Assembly: GCA_013112685.1 (NCBI GenBank) | Contig: JABFGC010000001.1 | Location: 372,001 to 436,000, forward strand | Direction of reading: 5' to 3' | Source of the DNA: Chloroflexota bacterium | GTDB lineage: Bacteria; Chloroflexota; Anaerolineae; Anaerolineales; Villigracilaceae | Length of the DNA stretch: 64,000 nt | Program-made: the position numbers and the translations under genes | Part shown: positions 19,070-29,117 of the stretch, one piece after another | Numbering within the stretch: position 1 is the stretch's first letter | Layout: every line of letters starts with the position of its first letter | Notes under the pieces: model-generated | Told to the model about the DNA's origin: nothing | Seen by the model: only the letters and a program-made list of their open reading frames with translations | The model's database searches: none

Positions 19070-20652
19070 CGGATGCCTTAATTTCCGCAGCGCCTTGGCT
19101 TCGATCTGGCGCACGCGCTCGCGCGTCACATCGAAGTAGCGGCTGACCTCTTCGAGCGTATGCTCTTTCCCGTCCTTGAGACCAAAGCGTAATTCGAGCA
19201 CCTCCCTCTCCCGTTCAGAAAGAGAGGCGAGCGCGTGCTGGATCTGCTCGCGCAAAGATCTCGCGCGCGGCGGCGTCCATGGGCGAGAGCGCATCCTCAT
19301 CCTCGATGAAATCGCCCAGCGCACTGGATTCGTCGTCGCCGACGGGGCCTCGAGTGAGACCGTCTCCTCGGCGGAGCGAAGCGCGCGCGTCACCTTCTGC
19401 GAGGCGATGTCCAGCCGCCGCTTCAGGTCGGGATTCATGGCTCGGTTTTCCGCGTGGGCGCGCAGGATCGCCCTGGACATCCGGCGCGGAGAGATAGCCG
19501 ACCTCCAGCGCCAGTTCCTCGTTGGTCGGCTCGCGCCCCAGCGTTTGGGTGAGGTGACGCTGCGCGCGTAAAATGCGGGAAATGGACTCGAACAAATGCA
19601 CGGGGATGCGGATCGTCCGCGCCTGTTCGGCAATCGAGCGGTTGATGGATTGGCGGATCCACCACGTGGCGTAGGTGCTGAACTTGAATCCGCGGCGCGG
19701 GTCGAACTTGCCGATGGCGCGCAGCAACCCCATGTTGCCCTCCTGGATCAGGTCGAGCAGGGGAATGCCGCGCCCCAGGTAACGTTTGGCAACGCTCACC
19801 ACCAAACGCAGGTTCGCGCGGATGAGCGCCTGGTTCGCCTCCACGGCGCGGGCGTGCACGGCTTCCATTTCCCTGAGCAGGTCTTCGTCGGGGGGCAGGT
19901 TGCGGTACATGCTGCGGTGCGAAGGAAAGCCGTGATGGGCGCGCACGTGCTCCAACAGCCACTCGGCATATTTAAACGGGAGCAGGTGCAGACAAAGAAA
20001 GACGCTGTAGGCATGGCGGGCAAGGTTATCCCACAGGTGGTCCACGCCCCAATTGCCGTTATCCAGATAGGCGCGCAGGTACGAGGGCGAATCGAACTCC
20101 CAGCCCGCATGGAGCGACTGGGCTTCGGCAATGACGAGCGCCAGGTTGGGCGGTTCCTGATCAATCCGTTCGGCGTCTTCGATCAGGCGTTCCCACGAGG
20201 TGAGCATGTCGGAGACGAGCGCATGATAAATGGATTGCGCCATCGAGACCCCCTTGCGCCGCCTCAACTTGTTGAGCGCGCCGATCAGCCGGGCCCGCTT
20301 CGATGAGCGTGGCGAGGCGGAACTCGCTGTCTGCGCCGAGCAGTTTGACCTGGCCGATCTCGCGCAGGTACAACCGCACGGGGTCTTCGGCAAGCTCGGG
20401 CGTCTCACGCACGTGGAGCGTGAGCACCTCTTCAAAATCGTCCTCCGGCAGAACCAGCAGGGACTCGTCCGGCTCGATCAGGTCGTCCACCCCGAATTCC
20501 ATCGGCGACTGGTTCTCCTCGACCAGCGCCTCGACCACGGTATCCACAGAAAGAATCCCCGGCAGTTTTTGTTCCCCGTCTTGTCCTTTGGTTTTTGCCG
20601 CCCGCTTTTTCCCCTGCGGGGCTTTCCTCGATTTGGTTTTACTGGCAGACAT
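19031..20652 (-). CDS. rpoD: Primary-type RNA polymerase sigma-70 factor (several frameshifts)
   Basis: This sigma factor selects housekeeping promoters. Domains in order: a Lys-rich N-terminus; region 1.2 ([16 protein letters not shown]); a large non-conserved insertion of about 150 residues; regions 2.1-2.4 ([45 protein letters not shown]); region 3; and region 4 ([42 protein letters not shown]). Frame changes are needed near 20285, 19480, 19345 and 19258, while homology stays continuous, so errors are likely. I chose the ATG at 20652 because AGGGAAG precedes it. It follows dnaG, as in the macromolecular-synthesis operon of many bacteria. Confidence 0.9.
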
Positions 20653-20702
20653 TTGCTTCCCTTTCCTGGGCTGCAATTAATAACACTCAAATTCCGAAAA
20701 CA

Positions 20703-22604
20703 TCACACCTGCCGCTTCGACAATTTGCGTTTCGCCTGGTCTATTGCGCTGATCAAACGGATGTACTGCCCGGTCTGCTCCATATACACTTTGAGGTTCG
20801 CCCCTCCCGCCTGTTGTTCGTCCTCCTGGATGAATCGCAGCTGGTTTACGTTCGTCATCGCATGTGTGCGCCGCAAATCCAGGAAACGCCCCAGCAAATC
20901 GTCTAGCAGTTTCTCGTCCAGCGTGTCCACCTTTTCGGTTTGCGCCAGCAGGTCGTTCGTCAGCGTCGAGAGCGTCTCTGGAATCTGGCTGAGCACATAC
21001 TGCTCGTGTTCCTTTTCATCCTGTTCCATCGCCAGCCGCAGGACGCCAAACAGCAACTGGTGGTCAGTATACTCGAAATCCTCCACCGTCAATGCCGTCA
21101 GCCCGAACTCCTCCAGCCCTCGGTCGAGCCGGTAGAGCAGGTCTGGTTTTCGCAGAAGGACTCCCAAACAATATGATTCGATTTTCAAGCGCGGATTGAC
21201 CGCCGCCACAACCGGCGACTCCACGCTACGGGCGGATTCAGCGCCCCCGGCTTGCGCCTCACCACCGGACCTTTGGGCCGCGCCCCCATCAATGTGCTTT
21301 CACTCACCCTCAGCATTCTCGCCAACGCCTGACGGTACGTATCGCGTTCCAGCGCGCTGGGCAGGTCGTCAATGAGCGGGAGCACTTGCGCCGCAACCTG
21401 GTTCTTGACCTTCGGGTCGGTCAGGTTCTGCCCCGCCGTCAGCGTTTCCATGACGTGCGTGACGATGGGCTTGGCGTTCTCGATGATGCGTTTCCATTCC
21501 TCTTTATCGCGCGCCACGATCTCATCCGGGTCGAGGTCGTCGGGCATGGACGCCACGCGCAAATCCGCCTGCAAACGGGATTCGTTGCGGAGCAAACCGC
21601 GCGCGTCGAAGGCGAGTTCGCCTTCCTTGTCCATCGCGGAGCGGGCGGCTTCGAGTCCGCGCAGGACGGCTTTCTGTCCTGCCGTATCCGGGTCGAGCGC
21701 GAGGACGATGCGGCGGGTGAAGCGTTTGAGCAGGCGCAGTTGATCCTCGGTCAACGCGGTGCCCATCGGCGAGATGACGTTTTCGTAGCCCCCCTGGTGC
21801 AAAGCGATCACGTCGAGGTAGCCTTCCACGATCACCGCCTGATCTGCGGCGCGGATGGGTTTGCGGGCGCGGGCCCAAGCCGTAGAGCAACCTGCCTTTG
21901 TTGAAGATTGGCGTTTCGGGCGAGTTCAAAAATTTGGGGATGTCGTCCGGGTCCACGATGCGCGCGCCGAAACCCGCCATGCGTCCCTGCTCATCGCGGA
22001 TGGGAATCATGATTCGGTTCCTGAACCTGTCGTAGCGCCTGCCGTCGTCGCGTTCGGTCACGAGACCGGCGTCCATCAAATCCTGCTCCGAGTAACCGCG
22101 CTGGGTAAAGAAACTCAAGGCGTTGTCGAAACCCTGGGGGGCAAATCCCAGCCCAAACGTCTCGATGGAGGCGTCGGTCAGTCCGCGCTTTTCGCGCAGG
22201 TAGGTCAAAATATCCCTGTTATTGAAAAGATGACTGCGGTAGAAGACGACCGCATCTTCGAGCAGTTTGCGGAGGTGGTCGTAGGCTTCGCGTTGTTCGG
22301 GCGTTTCACGCTGAAAGTCCTTCAATTCCACGCCCGCGCGCGCCGCCAGTTTTTTCAGGGCTTCCTTGAAGTCAATCCCCTCGCGCTTCATCACGAACTT
22401 GAAGATGTCGCCGCCTTCGTTGCATTGACCGAAGCAGCGCCACGTGCCCGTCTCGGGCCAGACGACGAAGGCGGGCGTGTGCTTGTTATCGTGGAACGGG
22501 CAGAAGCCGGTGTAGTTCCGCCCGGCGTGACGCAGTTTGACGCCCGCCTCGGAGACCAGCTCCACGATGTCGATGCGCGATTTGACTTCATCAATGGTGG
22601 ACAT
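20703..22604 (-). CDS. dnaG: DNA primase DnaG (two frameshifts)
   Basis: This primase makes the RNA primers for DNA replication, about 633 residues when bridged. The N-terminal zinc finger is CPFH with CFGQCNEGGD (one residue more than usual between the last two cysteines). Next come the RNA polymerase basic motif region and the TOPRIM domain (VIVEGYLDVIALHQGG, ALDPDTAGQKA), then a helicase-interaction C-terminus. The frame slips near 21870 (after RLLYGLG) and 21230 (after KPGALNPP). On the minus strand TATAAT lies 11 nt before ATG. rpoD follows immediately. Confidence 0.92.
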
Positions 22605-22807
22605 AGGGTGGTTGAATTATACCCATCGCGGTCACAAATTGTGTCCTTTCCCCGCTGTTTGCAAGAGGCTTCATGGGAATTAACTTTTTCGGAGTCTTCC
22701 GTTTACGAACAAAATCGAACCGCCAAGTTTTCCGAGGCTTGCCTGGCGCACCTGGCGGTAAGAATTCCGAATGGATGGCAATGAAATTTCCGATAATGCC
22801 CGATATG
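22605..22807. other. Intergenic, dnaG upstream region
   Basis: About 200 bp hold the TATAAT of dnaG (minus strand, near 22613-22618). I see no ORF or RNA structure to report. Confidence 0.5.
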
Positions 22808-23977
22808 TTACTGAACGTCCATGATTTCCCCCAGCTTGGTGTTGATCTTCCAATAATCCGTCATGCCGATGCCGATGTAGGTGATGACGCCGGAGCGGTC
22901 CACAAAGAAGAGCGTGGGAAAGCCGATGATCTCATACGCATCAGAAACGCCGCCTTCGGGGTCGGTCAACAAATGGAAGGTCAGCGCGTGGGATTTGCCA
23001 AAATCGCGGATCAGCGCCTCTTTCTCCGCCACGTTCACCGCCAGGATGGTAAGTCCCTTGTCCTTGTGAGTCTGGTAGATCATTTGCAGGGCAGACATCT
23101 GCGCCTCGCAATAATCACACCAGGTCGTCCAAAACAGGACGAGCACCACATCGCCGGAAAAATCGCCCAGGCTGACCTGGTTGCCTTCGTACACTTCCTT
23201 CAATGTAAAGTCGGGCGCGTAATGACCGGTGTAGGGTCCAACCTGAGATTTGGGGACGGGAGTCTTTTCGATGGGGGTGACGAAGGCAGAGGTTGGGGTG
23301 ACGAAGGTGGGCGTCACGATAGGTGTGAGGCTTGGGAGCAGGGTGGCGGTTGGCGTCGGCGTCCACGTAGGCGGGAGGAGAATTTGAGTGACGGAACCGG
23401 GTGGCGCCGAACGAGCCGGGAGGACAAGTCCGCGCACTACCATGACGGCGGCAAAACCCAAAATGACGACCGCGGCGATGCCCATTCCCGCCAGCGCCGC
23501 AAACTGGAATCCTCTTTTGGCTTCCTTTCGCTGTACCGCGGGAGGTTGAACGGCTGAGAGCGGCGCTTCCGCTTTCGGGAGTTGGCTGATGGCATCTGCA
23601 GGTTTCGATGCGGTTGGGACAACGAGCGGGGCAGGCTTCCGTTCAGGTTGTGGAGGCGGCGCGGATTGGAGTTCCGCAATCAGCGCTTCGGAATTGACGA
23701 ACGGCGGGACAAACGCGGGAACAGGCGGGGTCGTCCCCTTTAGTTTTTCGAGGCGGGCGCGCACGGGCGCGGCATGAGGCTCGATGTGCAGCGCGCGTTC
23801 CAGGCAATCAATCTGCTGTTTCACTTCAGGCACGGCAAAACTGAGCAGCCACCAGCCGCGCGCCGAGTCGGGGTGCTGTTGAACGTATCCTGCCAGCAGG
23901 GGAAGCGCCGAACTCTTTTTCCCTTCCTTCAGGTACTCTTCTGCTTGTCGAAGTGTGTCCATGCCTGCAACGTCCAT
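22808..23977 (-). CDS. TPR-like, membrane-anchored TlpA/ResA-type thioredoxin
   Basis: The 389-residue protein has an N-terminal helical TPR-like segment (LRQAEEYLKEGKKSSALPLLAGYVQQHPDSARGW), a Pro-rich linker, one membrane helix (LAGMGIAAVVILGFAAVMVV), a Thr/Pro-rich spacer and a C-terminal thioredoxin fold. The redox motif is WCDYC in VLFWTTWCDYCEAQMSAL, and the cis-Pro loop is GFPTLFFVD. Topology suggests an exported thiol-disulfide domain, like TlpA/ResA, with the TPR in the cytoplasm. I preferred the ATG at 23977, which has AAGGA six bases upstream, over the one 14 codons earlier. The actual redox partner is unknown. Confidence 0.85.
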   Translation of the reverse strand: MDVAGMDTLRQAEEYLKEGKKSSALPLLAGYVQQHPDSARGWWLLSFAVPEVKQQIDCLERALHIEPHAAPVRARLEKLKGTTPPVPAFVPPFVNSEALIAELQSAPPPQPERKPAPLVVPTASKPADAISQLPKAEAPLSAVQPPAVQRKEAKRGFQFAALAGMGIAAVVILGFAAVMVVRGLVLPARSAPPGSVTQILLPPTWTPTPTATLLPSLTPIVTPTFVTPTSAFVTPIEKTPVPKSQVGPYTGHYAPDFTLKEVYEGNQVSLGDFSGDVVLVLFWTTWCDYCEAQMSALQMIYQTHKDKGLTILAVNVAEKEALIRDFGKSHALTFHLLTDPEGGVSDAYEIIGFPTLFFVDRSGVITYIGIGMTDYWKINTKLGEIMDVQ

Positions 23978-24084
23978 TGGGCTATCCTTACCTTCCCGAA
24001 TTGTACCGACATTGTACAATTTCGAGAATGACGAAATTCATCATGAGGCGGTGATATTCATCAGCAAGGAAGGGACGGGAGGAC

Positions 24085-24120
24085 AAAAAAGCCTGCCAAC
24101 ACCGTTCGATGTTTGCAGGC
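24085..24120 (-). terminator. Terminator of the peptide-importer operon
   Basis: On the minus strand GCCTGC and GCAGGC enclose a further imperfect stem, followed by six T. Confidence 0.82.
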
Positions 24121-24142
24121 GGGAAGGCATCAGACCGCAGGT

Positions 24143-24370
24143 TTACCGGTAGCGGTCCTCGTCGTCCGAGTTCTTTTTTTGCTTGGCGCGCAGCATGGCG
24201 ACGCCGGAGATTCCCAATAACAGACCCAATACCTGCATGGTATAGGAAAGGAAGTTCAAGAAGAACGTGGATTCCACCACATGGATCACCATGAGGAACG
24301 GCATAATACAGCCAAACAACATCATGCCCACTGCAATGTAGATCAGCCGTTCGGGATGTTCCTGGATCAT
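24143..24370 (-). CDS. Small two-helix membrane protein, unknown function
   Basis: The 75-residue protein has two hydrophobic segments (about residues 9-31 and 36-58) and a charged Lys/Asp-rich tail. The ATG overlaps the oppF stop (ATGA), so it is translated as the last cistron of the ABC importer operon and just before its terminator. I recognise no family. A role as an accessory of the importer is a guess from position only. Confidence 0.72.
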   Translation of the reverse strand: MIQEHPERLIYIAVGMMLFGCIMPFLMVIHVVESTFFLNFLSYTMQVLGLLLGISGVAMLRAKQKKNSDDEDRYR

Positions 24371-25353
24371 TTATACAACCAGCAGGCAACAAGGTGATCG
24401 TCCGCCTGGATATCGTACGGCTCCTCCACCTCGCACAGGTTTTCGATCCGCCTTGGGCAGCGCGGGTGGAAGCGGCATCCCGGCGGAGGCTTTACGAGGC
24501 TCGGCGGTTCTCCCGGCGGAAGTTCACGATAGGTCAACGCATTATTCGCATCCGGGTCTGCGGTGGCGTCCTTGAGAGCGACGGTATACGGATGTTTTGG
24601 GTTGTGCACCAGCGAACCGACCGGGGCTTTTTCCACCACATTTCCGGCGTACATCACGAACACGCGCTCGGAGAAATAGCGCACCGTGGAAAGGTCGTGC
24701 GTAATATAGATCACAGCCAGTTTGTATTTTTCCTGCAAGCCGCGCAGGAGTTTGAGGATTTCCACGCGCACGGACGCATCCAGCATGGAGACTGGTTCAT
24801 CCGCCACGACCAGTTTCGGTTCGAGGATGATGGCGCGCGCGATTACCACGCGCTGCTGCTGCCCGCCGCTGAGCATGTGGGGGAACTTGTGAAGGAAATC
24901 GTCCACCGGGGTGAGTTTTACCTCTTCCATCACCTTGCGGACGCGGCGTTCACGTTCCACCGGATCTTTTACGCCGTTGATTATCAGCGGCTCTTCCAGA
25001 ATCCGCTGGACATTCATGAAGGGAGCCAGTGCGCCAAACGGGTCCTGCTGAACGTAACCGATCTTTGCGCGATACTGGCGGAGGGCTTCGCCTTCCGGCG
25101 TCCCCACATCCAGATTTTCGAATTTGATCGCGCCGCGCGTGGGTTTGTTCAGTCCCAGGATGGTCTTCATCAAACTGGATTTCCCACAGCCGCTCTCACC
25201 CACAATGGCGATGGTCTCGCCGTAATGCAGGTCGAAAGTCACGCCGTCCACCGCCTTGACGTAACCGGCATGTCCGAAACCGAAGCGCCGGAGTTCAAAC
25301 CACACGTGCAAATCCTGGATGGAAAGAAGCACATCTCTTTGTTTGTCTGTCAT
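24367..25353 (-). CDS. oppF: Oligopeptide ABC transporter ATPase, OppF type
   Basis: This ATP-binding subunit drives import of peptides, 328 residues. Walker A is GESGCGKSS, the signature LSGGQQQRVVIARA, Walker B LVVADEP. The C-terminus has the OppD/F-specific extension with HPRCPRR and Cys residues (CRFHPRCP, CEVEEP) that can bind an Fe-S cluster in this family. It pairs with the upstream ATPase as a heterodimer. Confidence 0.93.
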   Translation of the reverse strand: MTDKQRDVLLSIQDLHVWFELRRFGFGHAGYVKAVDGVTFDLHYGETIAIVGESGCGKSSLMKTILGLNKPTRGAIKFENLDVGTPEGEALRQYRAKIGYVQQDPFGALAPFMNVQRILEEPLIINGVKDPVERERRVRKVMEEVKLTPVDDFLHKFPHMLSGGQQQRVVIARAIILEPKLVVADEPVSMLDASVRVEILKLLRGLQEKYKLAVIYITHDLSTVRYFSERVFVMYAGNVVEKAPVGSLVHNPKHPYTVALKDATADPDANNALTYRELPPGEPPSLVKPPPGCRFHPRCPRRIENLCEVEEPYDIQADDHLVACWLYK

Positions 25354-25391
25354 GTCTTGTAGCCTCGTTTTGAATTTTTATCCCGTACAAA

Positions 25392-26354
25392 CTAGGATGT
25401 GTACAGCCAGCATTTGACCTTAATCCCATCCACATTCGCAACCGGCGGCTCTTCGGAGCATTTTTCAAACCGCCTGGGGCAGCGGTCTGCAAAACGACAG
25501 CCCTTGGGCGGGTTCAACAGGCTGGGGGGTTGTCCGATGATGAATTCGGGTTCTGTATCCGCGCGCAGACGCGGCACGCTTGCCATCAACATGCGCGAGT
25601 AGGGGTGCAGGGGTTCGGCAAAGAAGCGGTGCGCGTCACTGACCTCCACGATCTGGCCCGCGTACATGACAGCCACGCGGTCGGCAAGTTCGCTGGAAGT
25701 GGCGATATCGTGTGTGATGAGGATGAAACTGATCCCCAATTCGCTCTTGAGGCGTTTCAACACATTGAAAATGCTCGCCTGGGTCAATACATCCAGCGCC
25801 GAGGTCGGTTCATCGAGGATGATCAGGTTGGGCGAGGTGACGAGCGCCATGGCAATGGCGACGCGCTGGCGCATCCCGCCGCTCAACTCGAACGGATAGC
25901 GGGTGATAAAGTCTTCTGGAACGCCCACGTGCTGGAACATCTTTTTGACCAGGGCAACCGCGTCGTTCTTGCTGACGCCGAGATGGACTATGGCAGGTTC
26001 CGCCACCTGGTCGCCCACGCGGATCACCGGGTTCAAGGCGTTCATGGCAGCCTGGGGCACCATCGAGATGGAAGCCCAGCGGATATTCTGGCGGAACTCC
26101 TCCTCGTCAAGTTGCATGATATCGTTCCCGTCCAGATAGACGTGACCGGAATAGGAAACCACGTTGCGAGGCAGGAGGCGCAGGATGGCTTTGGCAAGCG
26201 AACTTTTCCCGCAGCCGGATTCGCCCAAAACGACAACCGCATGATTCGAGTCCAGATCGAAATTGACCTTGTCCACCGCCTGCACGGCGCCGCGTGTGGT
26301 GCCGAAATGCAAGACCAGATCTTCAATACGGAGAAGGTTGTTATTTTGAAACAT
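25392..26354 (-). CDS. oppD: Oligopeptide ABC transporter ATPase, OppD type
   Basis: This is the partner ATPase of the same importer, 320 residues. Walker A is GESGCGKSS, signature LSGGMRQRVAIAMA, Walker B LIILDEPTSALD. The C-terminal oligopeptide-transporter extension has CRFADRCPRRFEKC. It begins one base after the oppC stop. Confidence 0.93.
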   Translation of the reverse strand: MFQNNNLLRIEDLVLHFGTTRGAVQAVDKVNFDLDSNHAVVVLGESGCGKSSLAKAILRLLPRNVVSYSGHVYLDGNDIMQLDEEEFRQNIRWASISMVPQAAMNALNPVIRVGDQVAEPAIVHLGVSKNDAVALVKKMFQHVGVPEDFITRYPFELSGGMRQRVAIAMALVTSPNLIILDEPTSALDVLTQASIFNVLKRLKSELGISFILITHDIATSSELADRVAVMYAGQIVEVSDAHRFFAEPLHPYSRMLMASVPRLRADTEPEFIIGQPPSLLNPPKGCRFADRCPRRFEKCSEEPPVANVDGIKVKCWLYTS

Positions 26355-27701
26355 CTATATATCCCTTAATCTTGGGTTGAAAATACGGTCAAGAGCGAAA
26401 CCGAGCATGGCAAATCCCAGACCGGTAAGCATCAGCAGCACGGCAGGTTCCAATACCCAATAATACAACCCGCGATAAAGGGCGCCGTCTGCAAAGGCGT
26501 TTTCGATGACCTTGCCCCAGGTCGGCAGGACCGGATCTCCCAAGCCGAGCACCGCCAGCGACGCCTCCAGGAAAACGAAGGTCGGGACGGAGGAAACCAG
26601 GGCAGGGATCAACAGCGGGATCATGCGGGGGATCAGGTAACTGAAGATGATGCGCCTGTCGGTCGTTCCGTATGCCCTCGCCGCCTCGATGTACGGCGAC
26701 ACCTTGGACTGCATGAACACCGCGCGATAGGTCTTGATCTGCCCGGAGAAGATGCTCAAGAGAACCGTGACGCCGAGGATCACCCAGATACTGCGCGAGT
26801 AGAAGGTGCCGACCATGATGAGAATGGCGAGGAAGGGCAATACGAGGTTGATCTCGGTAATGCGCTGGATCAATTCGTCAATCCAGCCGCCGTACCACGA
26901 ACCGATTGCCGCAATGATCATTGTGAGCAGAGAAGTGCCCAGCGCCGCAAGCAGACCGAAGGCAAGCGCGATCGGTGTGCCCCACAGCAAAGGAAGCATC
27001 AGGTCGCGCCGATATTGATCGGTTCCGGCTGGACCGTAAAGCGTACCGTGCATGACGAACTCGACATCAACGTCCGCATCCGGTTCGAAGGTTACCGCGG
27101 AAATTTCGATCTGATAGGTCCCTTTGACGGGGCTGGCGCTTTCGCTCTTCGGCTCGACAAAGAGAGCAGGCAGTACGTCCTCGGTCTTCAACCGCTTCTG
27201 AAGTTTTTGATCCTGCGAGATGCGGAACGTCTGCGTGCGGTCCACAGCCAGGTCGGCAATTCGAATCCGTTCTCCAGAGGGGGTGATCCATGCCACCGAA
27301 ACGAAGGGGAGTTTATCCTGAAATGAGGATTTGAAGTAAAGGATCAATTCCTGGGGAAACTTGTCGTACGCATAATCGAACGAATAGGTGATCAGGATCG
27401 TGGATGTATTCTGCTCTCCGACGGTGACGGTCTTGGTCATGCCGCCGCCCTCTTTTGAGCTGACGGCAAACGACACGGGTTGTTTCTCGTTGCTGAAGAA
27501 ATTCATCCACGCAGGGGGGGCGTATTTGGGATTTTGATACCAAACGTCCTCCCCGCCGCGCCACAACCGGGTGGCTTCACTGTACGGGATGGTTACCAAC
27601 GCGTAGGCGGAAATGGCCAACAACGCACCAATTGACAGCAGCCCAATGATGGCGCTGGGATAACGAAGAAGATCGCGGGTGGATTTTATCAGAGCGCTCA
27701 T
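26355..27701 (-). CDS. oppC: Peptide ABC permease, OppC type, with large extracytoplasmic insert
   Basis: This inner-membrane permease subunit has 448 residues, about 150 more than usual. After the first helix (YPSAIIGLLSIGALLAISAYALV) comes an insertion of about 180 residues (45-225) that lacks membrane segments and is likely outside. Then the normal core resumes: RRDLMLPLLWGTPIALAFGLLAA, and the EAA loop EAARAYGTTDRRIIFSYLIPRMIP that docks on the ATPase. Its start overlaps the oppB stop (ATGA). The extra domain may contact the unusual binding protein of the same operon. Confidence 0.92.
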   Translation of the reverse strand: MSALIKSTRDLLRYPSAIIGLLSIGALLAISAYALVTIPYSEATRLWRGGEDVWYQNPKYAPPAWMNFFSNEKQPVSFAVSSKEGGGMTKTVTVGEQNTSTILITYSFDYAYDKFPQELILYFKSSFQDKLPFVSVAWITPSGERIRIADLAVDRTQTFRISQDQKLQKRLKTEDVLPALFVEPKSESASPVKGTYQIEISAVTFEPDADVDVEFVMHGTLYGPAGTDQYRRDLMLPLLWGTPIALAFGLLAALGTSLLTMIIAAIGSWYGGWIDELIQRITEINLVLPFLAILIMVGTFYSRSIWVILGVTVLLSIFSGQIKTYRAVFMQSKVSPYIEAARAYGTTDRRIIFSYLIPRMIPLLIPALVSSVPTFVFLEASLAVLGLGDPVLPTWGKVIENAFADGALYRGLYYWVLEPAVLLMLTGLGFAMLGFALDRIFNPRLRDI

Positions 27702-28831
27702 TGCTGGTTACCGCCTCCAACTTTAACTCGGGGATCCACCAGGGCATAGACAAAGTCGAGCAGGAAGACCGTAATCCCCAGCATATAGGCATAAACGATC
27801 GTGGATCCGACGATCACCGGCGTATCATACAAGCCGATTGCCTGGAACAGCGTGCGTCCCAAGCCGGGCCATAGGAAGACCGTCTCTGTGATCGTAAAGC
27901 CCGTCCATAGGCTGATCACCAAAAGGGCGAAATTTGTGATGATGGTCGGCAGGGTCGGGCGGAGGATATATCGGCGCTCGATGTCGCGCGCAGGCAAGCC
28001 TTTGGCTCTTGCCATATCCACATAATCTTCGCTGGAGTAGATCAGGAAGAAGGTGCGCCAGTTGTAAACACTCAAAAAGAACGAACTGATGATAATGGCG
28101 GATGCGGGCAATATCAAATGTTTCAGGACGCTAAGCCCGTAACCGAAGGAGGTCTCCGGCGGGGGCGAATCAACCAGACCGCCGAACGGCAGGACGTGCA
28201 GAATCCCGGCAAATATCAGGATCAGGAAAATTCCATAGAACCACGGAGGCGCCGAGGAAGTGGGCGACAGGGCAATCGTTATTTTGTCGAGCAGGCTTCC
28301 GTACCGGCGGGAAAGACCAAGCGCAATGAACACACTGCTAAAGAACAATATCAGGTCGGCTGTGCCCGCCAGGAGCAGGGTGGCTGGGAGGCGTTCGAGC
28401 AGAATCAGGCGCACCTGTCTGGAGCCGCTGTCGCTGTTCATGTTGATGGCGCGCCCCAGGTTCAAGGTCAGGGCATTGACCAGGTACTTGATCGAACGGG
28501 AGATGAAGGGTTTATCCAGCCCCAATCGCTTTTCTTCGAGCGCGATCTTTTCCTGGATCAATTTTTCCCGCGCTTCAGGCGTCAACGAGCGGAAAGCGGG
28601 ATTGGCAAGGATGGATTGCGTCGTATTGTCCCGGATTTCGTTGCGCATGATCGTATCCACATACCCGCCCATATTGGCGATCAGGATCGTCAAATAAATC
28701 CCGATCACCACCGTGACGCCAAGCGTCACCAACCGCACCAGGGAGTATCGCAGGACGCGCCCCAAGGTGGTGTGTGCAAACGCTTCCCTCTTCGCCTGCC
28801 CGGTTGTGGCTGTAATTGTTTCAGTAGCCAT
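27698..28831 (-). CDS. oppB: Peptide ABC permease, OppB type
   Basis: This is the second permease subunit, 377 residues with six or more helices. It has a longer first periplasmic loop (about 60-130). The EAA-like loop is VDMARAKGLPARDIERRYILRPTLP, followed by TGFTITETVFLWPGLGRTLFQAI, both typical. I chose the ATG at 28831, which is preceded by GAGGTG, rather than a start 17 codons upstream. Confidence 0.92.
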   Translation of the reverse strand: MATETITATTGQAKREAFAHTTLGRVLRYSLVRLVTLGVTVVIGIYLTILIANMGGYVDTIMRNEIRDNTTQSILANPAFRSLTPEAREKLIQEKIALEEKRLGLDKPFISRSIKYLVNALTLNLGRAINMNSDSGSRQVRLILLERLPATLLLAGTADLILFFSSVFIALGLSRRYGSLLDKITIALSPTSSAPPWFYGIFLILIFAGILHVLPFGGLVDSPPPETSFGYGLSVLKHLILPASAIIISSFFLSVYNWRTFFLIYSSEDYVDMARAKGLPARDIERRYILRPTLPTIITNFALLVISLWTGFTITETVFLWPGLGRTLFQAIGLYDTPVIVGSTIVYAYMLGITVFLLDFVYALVDPRVKVGGGNQQ

Positions 28832-29068
28832 GTCACACCTCGCTTCATACTTTCGAAGGATTAAAACACGAGACGGCAACAAGGGGTGAGCCAGGGTTGC
28901 GTCGCGGTTTTACAAAACAAAAAATATAAAAAGTCCTGTTTATCACGTTGTGAAGTATACCAATCGGCTAAGGATTTGGAAACATGAAACGGAGGTTTTC
29001 TCATTTCTGCCTTACCAAACGCAATGAAACCGCCCAACCTGCCGAGAGAACGCGCCGCCACAGTTAAG

Positions 29069-29100
29069 AGATAGGGGCAAGGTTGCCCTTGCCCCTATCT
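29069..29100 (-). other. Hairpin between binding protein and oppB
   Basis: AGATAGGGGCAAGG pairs with CCTTGCCCCTATCT (14 bp, 4-nt loop). It lacks a T run, so it is better seen as an mRNA-stabilising or attenuating hairpin that would keep the binding-protein transcript in excess. Confidence 0.65.
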
Positions 29101-29117
29101 TTGTCAAAATTCGAACG

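Noticed and set aside
18067..20652. rpoD, hepT and dnaG as pseudogenes
   Set aside because: Homology is continuous over each break and essential genes elsewhere show the same error type, so sequence errors explain it better.
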